Assembly: GCA_031422495.1 (NCBI GenBank)
Contig: JANPLX010000119.1
Coordinates: 1-35,797, forward strand
From: Aalborgiella sp031422495
Lineage (GTDB): Bacteria; Pseudomonadota; Gammaproteobacteria; Burkholderiales; Burkholderiaceae_C
Direction of reading: 5' to 3'
Length of the DNA: 35,797 nucleotides
In this document: positions 17,540 through 25,849 of the stretch, one piece after another
How the letters are laid out: the number at the start of each line of letters is the position of its first letter
How positions within the stretch are numbered: position 1 is the first letter of the stretch
The notes under the pieces: model-generated
What the model saw: only the letters and a program-made list of their open reading frames with translations
The model's database searches: none
Told to the model about the DNA's origin: nothing
Position numbers and translations under genes: made by a program

Positions 17540-18112
17540 ATGGTCAAAAAATTACAAAAATCTAACGCTCAAACGCAAACTCACTCAGCTACCGGCGCAC
17601 AGCTGGCCAGCAGTGTGAAAGACTCTGCACAGCAAATCTGGCTGGCAGGCTTGGGTGCATTCTCTAAAGCGCAAGCCGAAGGCGGTAAAGTGTTTGAAAC
17701 CTTGGTGAAAGACGGCGTAGGCTTGCAGCGCAAAACCCAAGCAGCTGCAGAAGAGAAAATCTCCGAAGCCACTAGCAAAATGACCAGCATGGCCAACGGC
17801 ATCACCGCCAAAGCTACGGGTGTCGCTACAGACATCACTGCAAAAGCAACTGGCCAATGGGACAAACTGGAAAACATTTTCGAAGAGCGCGTTGCCAAAG
17901 CCTTGAGCAAAATGGGCATGCCAACGGCGAAAGAAGTACAAGCTTTGTCAAAACGTGTTGACGAACTCAGCGCTAAGCTAAACAAATCTGCTGCTAAACC
18001 AGCTGCTCCTAAGGCTGCGGTTAAAGCAGTTGCTAAAAAGGCAGTTGCAGCTAAAAAAGTAGCGGTTAAGGCTGTAAGAGCAGTTGCCAAACGCGCTCCT
18101 GCACGTAAATAA
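17540..18112 (+). CDS. Phasin, polyhydroxyalkanoate granule-associated protein (PhaF/PhaI type)
   Basis: A 190-residue phasin. The N-terminal ~130 residues are the amphipathic PHA-granule-binding part ('SAQQIWLAGLGAFSKAQAEGGKVFETLVKDG..LQRKTQ'). Then comes a coiled-coil-like stretch 'VQALSKRVDELSAKLNK', and a C-terminal Ala/Lys/Pro-rich tail of histone-H1 type (residues about 152-190). In PhaF such tails bind DNA and help share granules between daughter cells. ATG 17540 is chosen because an AGGAGG site sits just before it; the frame is open further upstream to a GTG at 17486. Monocistronic, ending in a strong terminator. Confidence 0.93.
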   Translation: MVKKLQKSNAQTQTHSATGAQLASSVKDSAQQIWLAGLGAFSKAQAEGGKVFETLVKDGVGLQRKTQAAAEEKISEATSKMTSMANGITAKATGVATDITAKATGQWDKLENIFEERVAKALSKMGMPTAKEVQALSKRVDELSAKLNKSAAKPAAPKAAVKAVAKKAVAAKKVAVKAVRAVAKRAPARK

Positions 18113-18136
18113 TTTCAGTAAGAGATATTGGTTTTG

Positions 18137-18164
18137 AAAAAAGGACGCTGTGGCGTCCTTTTTT
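18137..18164 (+). terminator. Rho-independent terminator after the phasin gene
   Basis: A 12-bp perfect stem AAAAAAGGACGC / GCGTCCTTTTTT with a TGTG loop and a T-run, 25 bp after the phasin stop. Very strong by inspection. Confidence 0.95.
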
Positions 18165-18208
18165 ACGTTTAAATGCAGTAAGTTGATTAAAATAGAGGCG
18201 AATATGGC

Positions 18209-18255
18209 TATAGCCGGCGTATTTATTGCCTAATTAGCTATTATAAATATAGCAA
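18209..18255 (+). repeat. 47-nt dispersed repeat, copy 4
   Basis: It has TAGCCGGCGTATTTATTGCC, then TAATTAGCTATTATAAATATAGCAA in the same register as the other copies. It lies between the phasin terminator and rdgC. Confidence 0.85.
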
Positions 18256-18375
18256 ATTATGTGGATGGTAACAAATAAACTAAACAAATCCACATCCTCA
18301 ATGGCTTAAAAGCACATATCGCACTGACAATAGCGGCTTTCTTCATGTGCAAGTTTCTACATTCAAAGGCTATCT

Positions 18376-19287
18376 GTGTTCAAAAACGCTCTCATCTACC
18401 GCATCGCGCCAACTTGGGCGGCTAATTTAGAGCTCATGGAGGTGGGTTTAGAGGCTGCTCGCTACGTGCAATGTGGGGCGAGTCAGGAGAAAGCTGTTGG
18501 CTGGACGGAGCCTCGTGGGGAGGCAAATGGGGCGTTGGCGGAGTCTGTGGCTGGGCAAATCGTGCTGAAATTCATGGTGGAGGTCAAAGCGGTGCCTAGT
18601 TCGGTGATCAACCGTAAAGCCAAGGAAGAATTGTCGAAAATTGAAGCCGCAACTGGGCGAAAACCTGGCAAACGCGAGACCAAAGAAATCAAAGAAGACA
18701 TCAAGCTGTCGCTGATGCCACTGGCGTTTACAAAGATTTCCAGTGTATTGGTGTGGATTGACGCCAAAGCGCAGCTGTTGACGATTGGCGCATCAAGCAC
18801 GGGCAAGGCGGACGAGGTGATCACGTACTTGGTGAAATGTTTGGAGGATTTCTCGGTGATGCCGCTGAATACCCATACTTCGAGTGCTGTGGCGATGGGG
18901 GAGTGGCTGTCAACGCAAGAGCCGCCTGTGGGCTTCAGTATTGACCGCGAATGCGAGCTGAAATCACCCGACGAAAGCAAAGCCGTGGTGAGCTACTCAC
19001 GCCATGCCTTGGATATTGAGGAAGTGAGCGCTCACATAGCAAGCGGTAAGGTGCCGACGAAATTGGCGCTGACGTGGATGGACAGGGTGTCGTTTTTGCT
19101 GACGGATACGCTGCAAATCAAGAAAATTGCGTTCTTGGATGGTGTGTTTGATGGCAATTCGCGGGAAAAAGAAGATGGGTTCGATGCGGATACAGCGATT
19201 GCGACAGGCGAGCTGCGGCAGTTGATTCCTGAGTTGCTGACGGCTTTGGGTGGGGAGATGTCGATTGATAGTCCTGTCGGCGCTTGA
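18376..19287 (+). CDS. rdgC: Recombination-associated protein RdgC
   Basis: A 303-residue RdgC, a ring-shaped DNA-binding protein of the nucleoid that limits RecA loading and is required in replication-impaired recombination mutants. The family opening is 'FKNALIYRIAPTW', followed by 'GWTEPRG', 'LKFMVEVKAVPSSVINRKAKE' and 'RKPGKRETKEIKEDIKLSLMPLAF'. 'SVLVWIDAKAQLLTIGASSTGKADEVI' and 'DELTLQIKKI'-like sequence near the C-terminus also fit. It starts with GTG 18376; no ATG fits. It is apparently a single gene just upstream of the ribosomal operon promoter. Confidence 0.96.
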   Translation: MFKNALIYRIAPTWAANLELMEVGLEAARYVQCGASQEKAVGWTEPRGEANGALAESVAGQIVLKFMVEVKAVPSSVINRKAKEELSKIEAATGRKPGKRETKEIKEDIKLSLMPLAFTKISSVLVWIDAKAQLLTIGASSTGKADEVITYLVKCLEDFSVMPLNTHTSSAVAMGEWLSTQEPPVGFSIDRECELKSPDESKAVVSYSRHALDIEEVSAHIASGKVPTKLALTWMDRVSFLLTDTLQIKKIAFLDGVFDGNSREKEDGFDADTAIATGELRQLIPELLTALGGEMSIDSPVGA

Positions 19288-19366
19288 AAATATTTAAAAA
19301 GTAGAAATTTAGATGCTTTATTTAGACACTTCAGCCCATAAAAGTAAGAAAAGAGTTAAAGATTGT

Positions 19367-19395
19367 TTGCAAGGGCTGTAAATCTATGCCATAAT
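19367..19395 (+). promoter_or_regulatory. Promoter of the rplN (spc/alpha) operon
   Basis: TTGCAA (19367-19372), 17-nt spacer, CATAAT (19390-19395), an almost consensus sigma-70 promoter. The start of transcription should be near 19402, giving a leader of ~150 nt before rplN. In that leader GAGGGCT (19397-19403) can pair with AGCCCTC (19506-19512), though the first arm may lie partly upstream of the transcript start. Confidence 0.75.
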
Positions 19396-19551
19396 CGAGG
19401 GCTCGGTTAATACAAAGTTTCAAAACTAGTAGTGATCGGGTATCTGCCTAACGGAAGTGCTGCGAGTGGTTTGCAGTGTGGACGACAGGCCCAAGACTGA
19501 TCGATAGCCCTCAATAGTGAGTGCAATTGGTGCAAGTTGGGAATAAACGAA

Positions 19552-19920
19552 ATGATCCAAACAGAAACACGATTAGATGTTGCCGATAATACCGGCGCGA
19601 AGTCCGTACTGTGCATTAAGGTGCTCGGTGGTTCTAAGCGTCGCTACGCTAGCGTAGGCGATGTTATTAAGGTAAGTATTAAAGAAGCTGCTCCACGCGG
19701 TCGCGTCAAAAAAGGCGAGATCTATAGCGCGGTAGTGGTGCGTACGGCCAAAGGCATTCGTCGCGCTGACGGATCATTGGTCAAGTTTGACGGCAATGCA
19801 GCAGTTTTGCTCAACGCCAAGTTGGAGCCTATCGGCACCCGCATCTTTGGACCAGTGACGCGTGAATTGCGCACTGAGAAGTTCATGAAGATCGTGTCAT
19901 TGGCTCCTGAAGTTTTGTAA
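19552..19920 (+). CDS. rplN: 50S ribosomal protein L14
   Basis: A 122-residue L14, starting MIQTETRLDVADNTGAK, with 'GDVIKVSIKEAAPRGRVKKGE' and 'GTRIFGPVTRELR'. ATG 19552 gives the canonical length; the frame is open 15 bp further upstream but without homology. It is the first gene of the operon here. The usual preceding gene, rpsQ, is not present; rdgC lies upstream instead. L14 sits at the subunit interface. Confidence 0.98.
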   Translation: MIQTETRLDVADNTGAKSVLCIKVLGGSKRRYASVGDVIKVSIKEAAPRGRVKKGEIYSAVVVRTAKGIRRADGSLVKFDGNAAVLLNAKLEPIGTRIFGPVTRELRTEKFMKIVSLAPEVL

Positions 19921-19933
19921 GGACGCATCCATC

Positions 19934-20266
19934 ATGAACAAAATTCGCACAGGCGACGAAGTGGTTGTGCTCACAGGGCGTGACAAAGGCAAGCGCGGCA
20001 AAGTGTCGGTTCGCCACAGTGAGACGCACGTCATTGTTGACGGCATCAACATGGTTAAAAAACATGCCAAGCCAAACCCGATGAAGGGTGTTACTGGCGG
20101 CATCGTTGAAAAGACCATGCCTATTCACCAGTCTAACGTGGCCATTTTCAATGCAGCCAGCGGCAAAGCTGACCGCGTAGGTATCAAATTAACTGCTGAT
20201 GCCAATGGCAAAGTAGTGCGCGCTCGCGTCTACAAGTCAACAGGCTTAGAAATCAAGGCGGCATAA
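19934..20266 (+). CDS. rplX: 50S ribosomal protein L24
   Basis: A 110-residue L24 with an N-terminal KOW motif (GDEVVVLTGRDKGKRGKV, residues 7-24) and 'NMVKKHAKPNP..GVTGGIVEKTMPIHQSNV'. It starts assembly of the large subunit by binding the 5' part of 23S rRNA. It lies 13 bp after rplN and 2 bp before rplE. Confidence 0.98.
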   Translation: MNKIRTGDEVVVLTGRDKGKRGKVSVRHSETHVIVDGINMVKKHAKPNPMKGVTGGIVEKTMPIHQSNVAIFNAASGKADRVGIKLTADANGKVVRARVYKSTGLEIKAA

Positions 20267-20268
20267 TC

Positions 20269-20808
20269 ATGGCACGTTTACAACAACAATACCGCGAAAC
20301 AATTGCTCCAGCGATGGTTGCCAAGTTTGGCTACACATCAGCGATGCAAGTGCCGCGTCTGACAAAAATCACACTCAATATGGGTGTGAGCGAAGCTGTC
20401 TCTGATAAGAAAGTCATGGACAACGCTGTTGCTGACCTCACAAAAATTGCAGGTCAAAAACCTGTTGTTACTGTGGCGAAGAAGCCAATCGCTGGTTTTA
20501 AAATCCGCGAAGGTCAAGCTATCGGCTGCATGGTCACTTTGCGTGGCGTGCAGATGTGGGAATTCTTGGATCGTTTCGTGACCGTGGCTTTGCCTCGCGT
20601 TCGTGACTTCCGTGGAATCTCTGGTCGCGCATTTGACGGTCGTGGTAACTACAACATCGGCGTTAAAGAGCAAATCATTTTCCCTGAAATTGAATACGAC
20701 AAAGTTGATGCTTTGCGCGGTCTCAATATCAGCATCACCACAACGGCTAAAACTGATGAAGAGTGCAAAGCACTGCTCACAGCGTTCCGTTTCCCGTTCA
20801 AAAACTGA
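20269..20808 (+). CDS. rplE: 50S ribosomal protein L5
   Basis: A 179-residue L5, with 'PRLTKITLNMGVSEAVSDKKVMDNAVADL', 'KPIAGFKIREGQAIGCMVTLRG' and 'FRGISGRAFDGRGNYNIGVKEQIIFPEI'. Binds 5S rRNA in the central protuberance. Canonical length; tightly packed between rplX and rpsN. Confidence 0.98.
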   Translation: MARLQQQYRETIAPAMVAKFGYTSAMQVPRLTKITLNMGVSEAVSDKKVMDNAVADLTKIAGQKPVVTVAKKPIAGFKIREGQAIGCMVTLRGVQMWEFLDRFVTVALPRVRDFRGISGRAFDGRGNYNIGVKEQIIFPEIEYDKVDALRGLNISITTTAKTDEECKALLTAFRFPFKN

Positions 20809-20816
20809 GGTGACAC

Positions 20817-21122
20817 GTGGCTAAACAAGCATTAATCCAACGCGAACTCAAGCGCGACAAGTTGGTTGCAAAGTACGCAAAAGTACACGCAGACAACAAA
20901 GCAATCTCTAATGATGCAAAAGCAACCGAAGAGCAGCGTGCTGCCGCTCGCTTGGTTTTGCAAAAGCTCCCGCGCAACGCGAACCCAACTCGTCAACGTA
21001 ACCGTTGCGCGATCACAGGTCGTCCACGTGGTACGTTCCGTCAGTTCGGCTTGGCTCGCGCCAAGATCCGTGAGATGGCTTTCGCTGGGAATATTCCCGG
21101 TATCACCAAAGCCAGCTGGTAA
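20817..21122 (+). CDS. rpsN: 30S ribosomal protein S14
   Basis: A 101-residue S14 of the long, zinc-free type: the two CxxC pairs of the short form are absent. C-terminal 'RNRCAITGRPRGTFRQFGLARAKIREMAFAGNIPGITKASW' is diagnostic. It starts with GTG 20817, preceded by 'GAGGTGACAC'. Confidence 0.98.
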   Translation: MAKQALIQRELKRDKLVAKYAKVHADNKAISNDAKATEEQRAAARLVLQKLPRNANPTRQRNRCAITGRPRGTFRQFGLARAKIREMAFAGNIPGITKASW

Positions 21123-21137
21123 GTCAGGAGATTAAAC

Positions 21138-21533
21138 ATGAGCATGAGTGATCCAATCGCCGACTTGCTAACTCGCATTCGCAATGCGCAGATGGTGGCG
21201 AAGCCCGCAGTAGCGGTGCCCTCTTCTAAAGTAAAAATTGCTATTGCCCAAGTCTTAAAAGATGAAGGTTATATCGACAGTTTTGAAGTGAAAACCGAAG
21301 GCGGCAAAGCTGAACTTCAAATCACTTTGAAATACTATGCAGGTCGTCCTGTGATTGAGCGCATCGAGCGCGTCAGTCGCCCAGGTCTGCGTGTCTACAA
21401 AGGCCGTGATGACATCCCTCAAGTCCAAAATGGAATGGGTGTTGCCATTGTGACTACGCCTCAAGGCGTCATGACAGATCGCAAAGCACGCGCTACCGGT
21501 GTCGGTGGTGAAGTGTTGTGCTACGTCGCTTAA
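21138..21533 (+). CDS. rpsH: 30S ribosomal protein S8
   Basis: A 131-residue S8, 'MSMSDPIADLLTRIRNAQMVAKPAVAVPSSKVK' and the C-terminal 'GVMTDRKARATGVGGEVLCYVA'. In E. coli S8 is the translational repressor of the spc operon, acting at rplE; whether this applies here is not shown by the sequence. Good AGGAG ribosome-binding site. Confidence 0.98.
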   Translation: MSMSDPIADLLTRIRNAQMVAKPAVAVPSSKVKIAIAQVLKDEGYIDSFEVKTEGGKAELQITLKYYAGRPVIERIERVSRPGLRVYKGRDDIPQVQNGMGVAIVTTPQGVMTDRKARATGVGGEVLCYVA

Positions 21534-21568
21534 TTTAATTAATGCACGGCACACAGGAGAAATAAAAA

Positions 21569-22102
21569 ATGTCACGAATTGGAAAAATGCCAGTGTCCAT
21601 CCCAGCGGGTGTGGATGTGGCGATAAATAACGGAACGATCAATGTCAAAGGTTCGGGCGGCGCATTGTCTCTCGCACAAAATGCGTTGGTCAGTGTTGTC
21701 AATAACGCGGGTGCACTCACTTTTGCTCCGGCAAATGAGTCCCGTGAAGCAAATGCCATGACTGGCACGATGCGCCAGTTGGTTAACAACATGGTTGTTG
21801 GCGTCACTAAAGGTTTTGAGAAAAAATTAACTTTGATTGGTGTGGGTTACAAGGCGGCAGCGTCTGGTAACAAGCTCAATTTGGCGGTTGGTTACTCACA
21901 CCCGGTTAACAAAGAGATGCCAGCGGGCATCACCGTGGCAACACCGTTGCCAACAGAAATCATCATCAAAGGTGCGGATCGCCAACGTGTTGGCCAGATT
22001 GCAGCCGAGATTCGTGCTATTCGTCCACCAGAGCCTTATAAAGGCAAGGGTATCCGTTATTCGGATGAGAAGATCACGATCAAAGAGACTAAGAAGAAAT
22101 AA
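21569..22102 (+). CDS. rplF: 50S ribosomal protein L6
   Basis: A 177-residue L6, 'MSRIGKMPVSIPAGVDVAINNGTINVKG' and the signature 'PPEPYKGKGIRYSDEKITIKETKKK' at the end. Binds 23S rRNA near the sarcin-ricin loop. Standard position between rpsH and rplR. Confidence 0.98.
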   Translation: MSRIGKMPVSIPAGVDVAINNGTINVKGSGGALSLAQNALVSVVNNAGALTFAPANESREANAMTGTMRQLVNNMVVGVTKGFEKKLTLIGVGYKAAASGNKLNLAVGYSHPVNKEMPAGITVATPLPTEIIIKGADRQRVGQIAAEIRAIRPPEPYKGKGIRYSDEKITIKETKKK

Positions 22103-22113
22103 GGAACTGCACC

Positions 22114-22479
22114 ATGTTGACCAAAAAACAGCAGCGACTACGTCGTTCACGTCAGACTCGAATTCGTATCGCCATTCAAGGCGTTGCACGTCTGACCGTC
22201 AATCGTACAAACTTGCACATCTATGCCAGCGTTATTTCTGGCGACGGCACCAAAGTGTTGGCATCAGTGTCAACAGCTGCGGCTGATGTTCGCACCAAAT
22301 TGGGCGAATCAGGCAAGGGCAGCAATGTTGCAGCAGCGCAAGCAGTTGGCACCATGATTGCTGAAAAAGCAAAAGCTGCCGGTATTGAAAAAGTTGCGTT
22401 TGATCGCGCAGGTTTTGCATACCACGGTCGTGTCAAAGCACTCGCTGAAGCTGCGCGTGCAGCTGGCTTGCAGTTCTAA
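22114..22479 (+). CDS. rplR: 50S ribosomal protein L18
   Basis: A 121-residue L18, with the basic start 'MLTKKQQRLRRSRQTRIRI' and the C-terminal 'KVAFDRAGFAYHGRVKALAEAARAAGLQF'. Binds 5S rRNA together with L5. Lies 11 bp after rplF. Confidence 0.98.
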   Translation: MLTKKQQRLRRSRQTRIRIAIQGVARLTVNRTNLHIYASVISGDGTKVLASVSTAAADVRTKLGESGKGSNVAAAQAVGTMIAEKAKAAGIEKVAFDRAGFAYHGRVKALAEAARAAGLQF

Positions 22480-22510
22480 ATTGCACTATTAAGCGGATTG
22501 GAAAAATATA

Positions 22511-23035
22511 ATGGCTAAAGTTCAAGCAAAAATGCAAGGTAAAGCAGACGGTCCTGAAGACGGTATGCGCGAAAAAATGATCGCGATCAACCGCGTAACC
22601 AAAGTGGTTAAAGGTGGTCGGATTTTAGGCTTCGCAGCTTTGACAGTTGTTGGTGACGGTGATGGTCGCGTTGGTATGGGTAAAGGCAAATCAAAAGAAG
22701 TGCCAGCTGCTGTACAAAAAGCGATGGAGGAATCGCGCCGCCAATTGGTCAAGGTCTCCTTGAAAAATGGCACGATTCACCACAAAGTCATGGGTCACCA
22801 CGGCGCTGCAAGCGTGATGGTTGCTCCTGCACCAAAAGGTACCGGCATTATTGCTGGTGGTCCAATGCGTGCAGTTTTCGAGGTGGTGGGTATCACTGAC
22901 ATCGTGGCAAAAAGCCATGGTTCCAGCAACCCTTACAACATGGTGCGTGCCACTTTGGACGCCCTGAAAAAAGTAACGACACCTTCTGATGTTGCTGCCA
23001 AGCGTGGCAAAAGCATTGAAGACATTTTTGCTTAA
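22511..23035 (+). CDS. rpsE: 30S ribosomal protein S5
   Basis: A 174-residue S5: 'MREKMIAINRVTKVVKGGRILGFAALTVVGDGDGRVGMGKGKSKEVP' is the conserved N-terminal RNA-binding domain. 'GTGIIAGGPMRAVFEVVGITDIVAKSHGSSNPYNMVRATLDAL' follows. Needed for decoding accuracy. Confidence 0.98.
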   Translation: MAKVQAKMQGKADGPEDGMREKMIAINRVTKVVKGGRILGFAALTVVGDGDGRVGMGKGKSKEVPAAVQKAMEESRRQLVKVSLKNGTIHHKVMGHHGAASVMVAPAPKGTGIIAGGPMRAVFEVVGITDIVAKSHGSSNPYNMVRATLDALKKVTTPSDVAAKRGKSIEDIFA

Positions 23036-23050
23036 ATTGAGAGTAACAAC

Positions 23051-23233
23051 ATGACGACACAACAAACAGTCAAACTCCAATTGGTACGAAGCCCCATTGG
23101 ATGCAAAGAATCTCACCGCGCTACTGTGCGTGGTTTGGGTTTACGCAAAGTGAATAGCACCAGCGAGCTGGTGGATTCACCCGCAGTTCGCGGCATGATT
23201 AATAAGATCAGCTACCTGATCAAAGTACTATAA
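23051..23233 (+). CDS. rpmD: 50S ribosomal protein L30
   Basis: A 60-residue L30, with 'VKLQLVRSPIGCKESHRATVRGLGLRKVNSTSELVDSPAVRGMINKISYLIKV'. Full family length. Spaced 15 bp after rpsE. Confidence 0.97.
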   Translation: MTTQQTVKLQLVRSPIGCKESHRATVRGLGLRKVNSTSELVDSPAVRGMINKISYLIKVL

Positions 23234-23243
23234 GAGGCCAGTG

Positions 23244-23675
23244 ATGGAACTAAATAACATCAAGCCTGCGGATGGCGCAAAACATTACAAACGTCGTGTA
23301 GGTCGTGGTATTGGCTCTGGCATCGGTAAAACCGCTGGCCGTGGTCATAAAGGTCAAAAGTCACGTACTGGCGGTTACCATAAAGTCGGCTTTGAAGGCG
23401 GTCAAATGCCTATGCAACGTCGTTTGCCAAAGCGTGGTTTCAAATCACATCTGCTGAAGTTTAATGCTGAAGTGACCTTGTCTGCACTCGAATTGCTCGG
23501 TGCTCCAGAAGTGGACATCTTGTCATTGAAGCAAGCTGGTTTGATTGGCGAATTGGCTAAAGTTGTCAAAGTCATCAAGTCTGGCACTATCACACGAGCA
23601 GTCAAGCTTACTGGCATTGGTGCAACTATTGGTGCTAAAGCAGCTATCGAAGCCGCTGGTGGCAGCATCGCTTAA
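23244..23675 (+). CDS. rplO: 50S ribosomal protein L15
   Basis: A 143-residue L15, starting MELNNIKPADGAKHYKRRVGRG. 'GRGIGSGIGKTAGRGHKGQKSRTGG' is the glycine/arginine-rich N-terminal extension reaching into 23S rRNA. I choose ATG 23244 over the adjacent GTG 23241. Confidence 0.97.
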   Translation: MELNNIKPADGAKHYKRRVGRGIGSGIGKTAGRGHKGQKSRTGGYHKVGFEGGQMPMQRRLPKRGFKSHLLKFNAEVTLSALELLGAPEVDILSLKQAGLIGELAKVVKVIKSGTITRAVKLTGIGATIGAKAAIEAAGGSIA

Positions 23676-23713
23676 TAGCGTTGTTTGAACATCTAGACTA
23701 TTAAGGCATAAGC

Positions 23714-25033
23714 GTGGCAACTGGTTCCAATCAAACAGCAAAAAATGGCAAGTACGGCGACTTACGTCGTCGCTTGATGTTTTTGTTGCTCGCCTTGGTG
23801 GTTTACCGTATCGGTGCACACATACCTGTTCCAGGTATTGATCCGGCACAATTGCAACAGTTTTTCAAAGGCCAAGAGGGCGGAATATTGAATTTGATCA
23901 ATATGTTCTCTGGTGGTGCTTTGTCGCGTTTTACGATTTTTGCGCTCGGCATCATGCCGTACATCTCAGCCTCTATCATTATGCAATTGCTGGCCTATGT
24001 TGTGCCCGCTTTTGAGCAAATGAAAAAAGAAGGTGAAGCAGGCCGCCGCAAGATCACTCAATACACACGCTACGGAACATTAGGTCTGGCCTTGTTTCAA
24101 ACTATTAGTATTGCTTTGGCTTTAGAAAGCTCCCCTGGCATGGTGATTGATCCAGGTTTTGGTTTTAGAGTCACAGCTGTTATCAGCTTGACAGCGGGCA
24201 CCATGTTTTTGATGTGGTTAGGTGAGCAAATTACCGAGCGCGGTTTGGGTAACGGTATCTCAATTTTGATCTTTGCAGGTATTGCTGCTGGCTTACCAAG
24301 CGCTGTGAGTGGATTGCTTGAGTTGGTGCGTACAGGCGCTATGAATATTCTGGTTGCTATTGTTATTGTGGCAGTCGTCATCGGTGTGACATACTTCGTC
24401 GTATTTGTAGAGCGCGGTCAGCGTAAGATTCTGGTGAACTATGCTCGCCGCCAAGTGGGAAACAAAGTATATGGCGGTCAGTCATCACATTTGCCACTGA
24501 AATTAAACATGGCTGGCGTGATTCCACCTATCTTTGCTTCATCTATTATCTTGCTTCCGGCAACTTTGGTTAGTTGGTTGAGCACTGGTGACTCTATGCG
24601 TTGGCTTAAAGACATAGCTGGTATGTTGACGCCTGGTCAACCGATTTACGTGATGTTCTATGCGGCTGCAATTGTATTTTTCTGTTTCTTCTACACAGCC
24701 TTGGTATTCAACAGCCGTGAAACTGCTGACAACTTGAAAAAGAGTGGTGCATTCGTTCCAGGTATTCGCCCTGGTGATCAGACTGCAAAATACATCGACA
24801 AAATCTTATTACGTTTGACATTTGCTGGCGCTATTTATATTACTTTTGTTTGTTTGCTGCCAGAATTCTTAATATTGAAATATAATGTACCCTTCTACTT
24901 TGGTGGTACATCGCTTCTGATTATTGTCATTGTGACCATGGATTTCATGTCGCAAGTGCAAAACTACATGATGTCCCAGCAGTACGATTCACTTCTCAAG
25001 AAGGCAAATTTCAAGTCATCTTTGGGGGCTTGA
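23714..25033 (+). CDS. secY: Preprotein translocase subunit SecY
   Basis: A 439-residue SecY, the channel subunit of the Sec translocase, with ten membrane helices. Signatures are 'RLMFLLLALVVYRIGAHIPVPGID', 'LGIMPYISASIIMQLL', 'GGQSSHLPLKLNMAGVIPPIFASSII' and 'LKKSGAFVPGIRPGDQTAKYIDKIL'. It starts with GTG 23714. Location between rplO and infA is the beta-proteobacterial arrangement. Confidence 0.98.
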   Translation: MATGSNQTAKNGKYGDLRRRLMFLLLALVVYRIGAHIPVPGIDPAQLQQFFKGQEGGILNLINMFSGGALSRFTIFALGIMPYISASIIMQLLAYVVPAFEQMKKEGEAGRRKITQYTRYGTLGLALFQTISIALALESSPGMVIDPGFGFRVTAVISLTAGTMFLMWLGEQITERGLGNGISILIFAGIAAGLPSAVSGLLELVRTGAMNILVAIVIVAVVIGVTYFVVFVERGQRKILVNYARRQVGNKVYGGQSSHLPLKLNMAGVIPPIFASSIILLPATLVSWLSTGDSMRWLKDIAGMLTPGQPIYVMFYAAAIVFFCFFYTALVFNSRETADNLKKSGAFVPGIRPGDQTAKYIDKILLRLTFAGAIYITFVCLLPEFLILKYNVPFYFGGTSLLIIVIVTMDFMSQVQNYMMSQQYDSLLKKANFKSSLGA

Positions 25034-25040
25034 GCAAATT

Positions 25041-25259
25041 ATGTCTAAAGATGATGTTATTCAAATGGCGGGGGAAGTGGTTGAAAACCTTCCTAATGCA
25101 ACATTCCGAGTTAAGTTGGAAAACGGACATATCGTGTTAGGTCATATTTCAGGCAAGATGCGCATGCATTACATTCGTATTTTGCCGGGTGACAAGGTAA
25201 CGGTTGAGTTAACTCCCTACGATTTAACGCGGGCGAGAATTGTGTTTCGTGCTAAGTAA
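25041..25259 (+). CDS. infA: Translation initiation factor IF-1
   Basis: A 72-residue OB-fold protein, 'MSKDDVIQMAGEVVENLPNATFRVKLENGHIVLGHISGKMRMHYIRILPGDKVTVELTPYDLTRARIVFRAK'-type in full length (quoted here only by its opening and end in effect). It blocks the A site during initiation. It follows secY by 7 bp. Confidence 0.98.
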   Translation: MSKDDVIQMAGEVVENLPNATFRVKLENGHIVLGHISGKMRMHYIRILPGDKVTVELTPYDLTRARIVFRAK

Positions 25260-25328
25260 ATTATTTAATTTATTTGGTACTTGGTGATTTAGTGATTTAG
25301 TTTTTTTATAGATATTTGGGAGAATGAA

Positions 25329-25442
25329 ATGAAAGTTTCGGCTTCGGTCAAAAAAATTTGCCGCAACTGCAAAATCATCCGTCGTAAGGGTGTAGTTCGT
25401 GTTATCTGTACAGATCCACGCCACAAGCAGCGCCAAGGTTAA
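25329..25442 (+). CDS. rpmJ: 50S ribosomal protein L36
   Basis: A 37-residue L36, found by reading the gap between infA and rpsM. It starts MKVSASVKKICRNCK and ends with RHKQRQG. The zinc ribbon is complete: Cys11, Cys14, Cys27 and His32. The preceding TTGGGAGAATGAA gives the ribosome-binding site; the ATG at 25324 is out of use because TGA follows after one codon. Confidence 0.98.
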   Translation: MKVSASVKKICRNCKIIRRKGVVRVICTDPRHKQRQG

Positions 25443-25466
25443 TTTATCAAGTTTTAGAGGACGTAT

Positions 25467-25832
25467 ATGGCACGTATAGCAGGTATTAATATTCCACAGC
25501 ATCAACATGCTGAAATTGGATTGACCGCAATTTTCGGTATTGGTCGCACACGCGCTCGCAAAATTTGCGACGCATGTGACATCGCCTATTCCAAGAAAAT
25601 CAAGGATCTCACTGACGGTGATTTGGAAAAAATTCGCGATCAAATCGCAGTTTTTACCATTGAAGGTGATTTGCGCCGCGAAACAACCATGAACATCAAG
25701 CGTTTGATGGACATTGGCTGCTACCGTGGTTTCCGTCATCGTCGCGGCTTGCCAATGCGTGGTCAAAGAACACGTACCAATGCGCGTACGCGAAAAGGTC
25801 CGCGTAAAGCGGCGGCATCGTTGAAAAAATAA
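25467..25832 (+). CDS. rpsM: 30S ribosomal protein S13
   Basis: A 121-residue S13: 'MARIAGINIPQHQHAEIGLTAIFGIGRTRARKICDACDI' and 'GCYRGFRHRRGLPMRGQRTRTNARTRKGPRKAA'. Sits in the head of the 30S subunit and touches the P-site tRNA. AGAGGACG ribosome-binding site. Confidence 0.98.
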   Translation: MARIAGINIPQHQHAEIGLTAIFGIGRTRARKICDACDIAYSKKIKDLTDGDLEKIRDQIAVFTIEGDLRRETTMNIKRLMDIGCYRGFRHRRGLPMRGQRTRTNARTRKGPRKAAASLKK

Positions 25833-25849
25833 TCGGATAGAACAATATT

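Noticed and set aside
17581..18090. A 169-codon ORF antisense to the phasin gene
   Set aside because: The Ala/Lys-rich repeats of the phasin keep the opposite strand open; it has no ribosome-binding site or recognisable domain.
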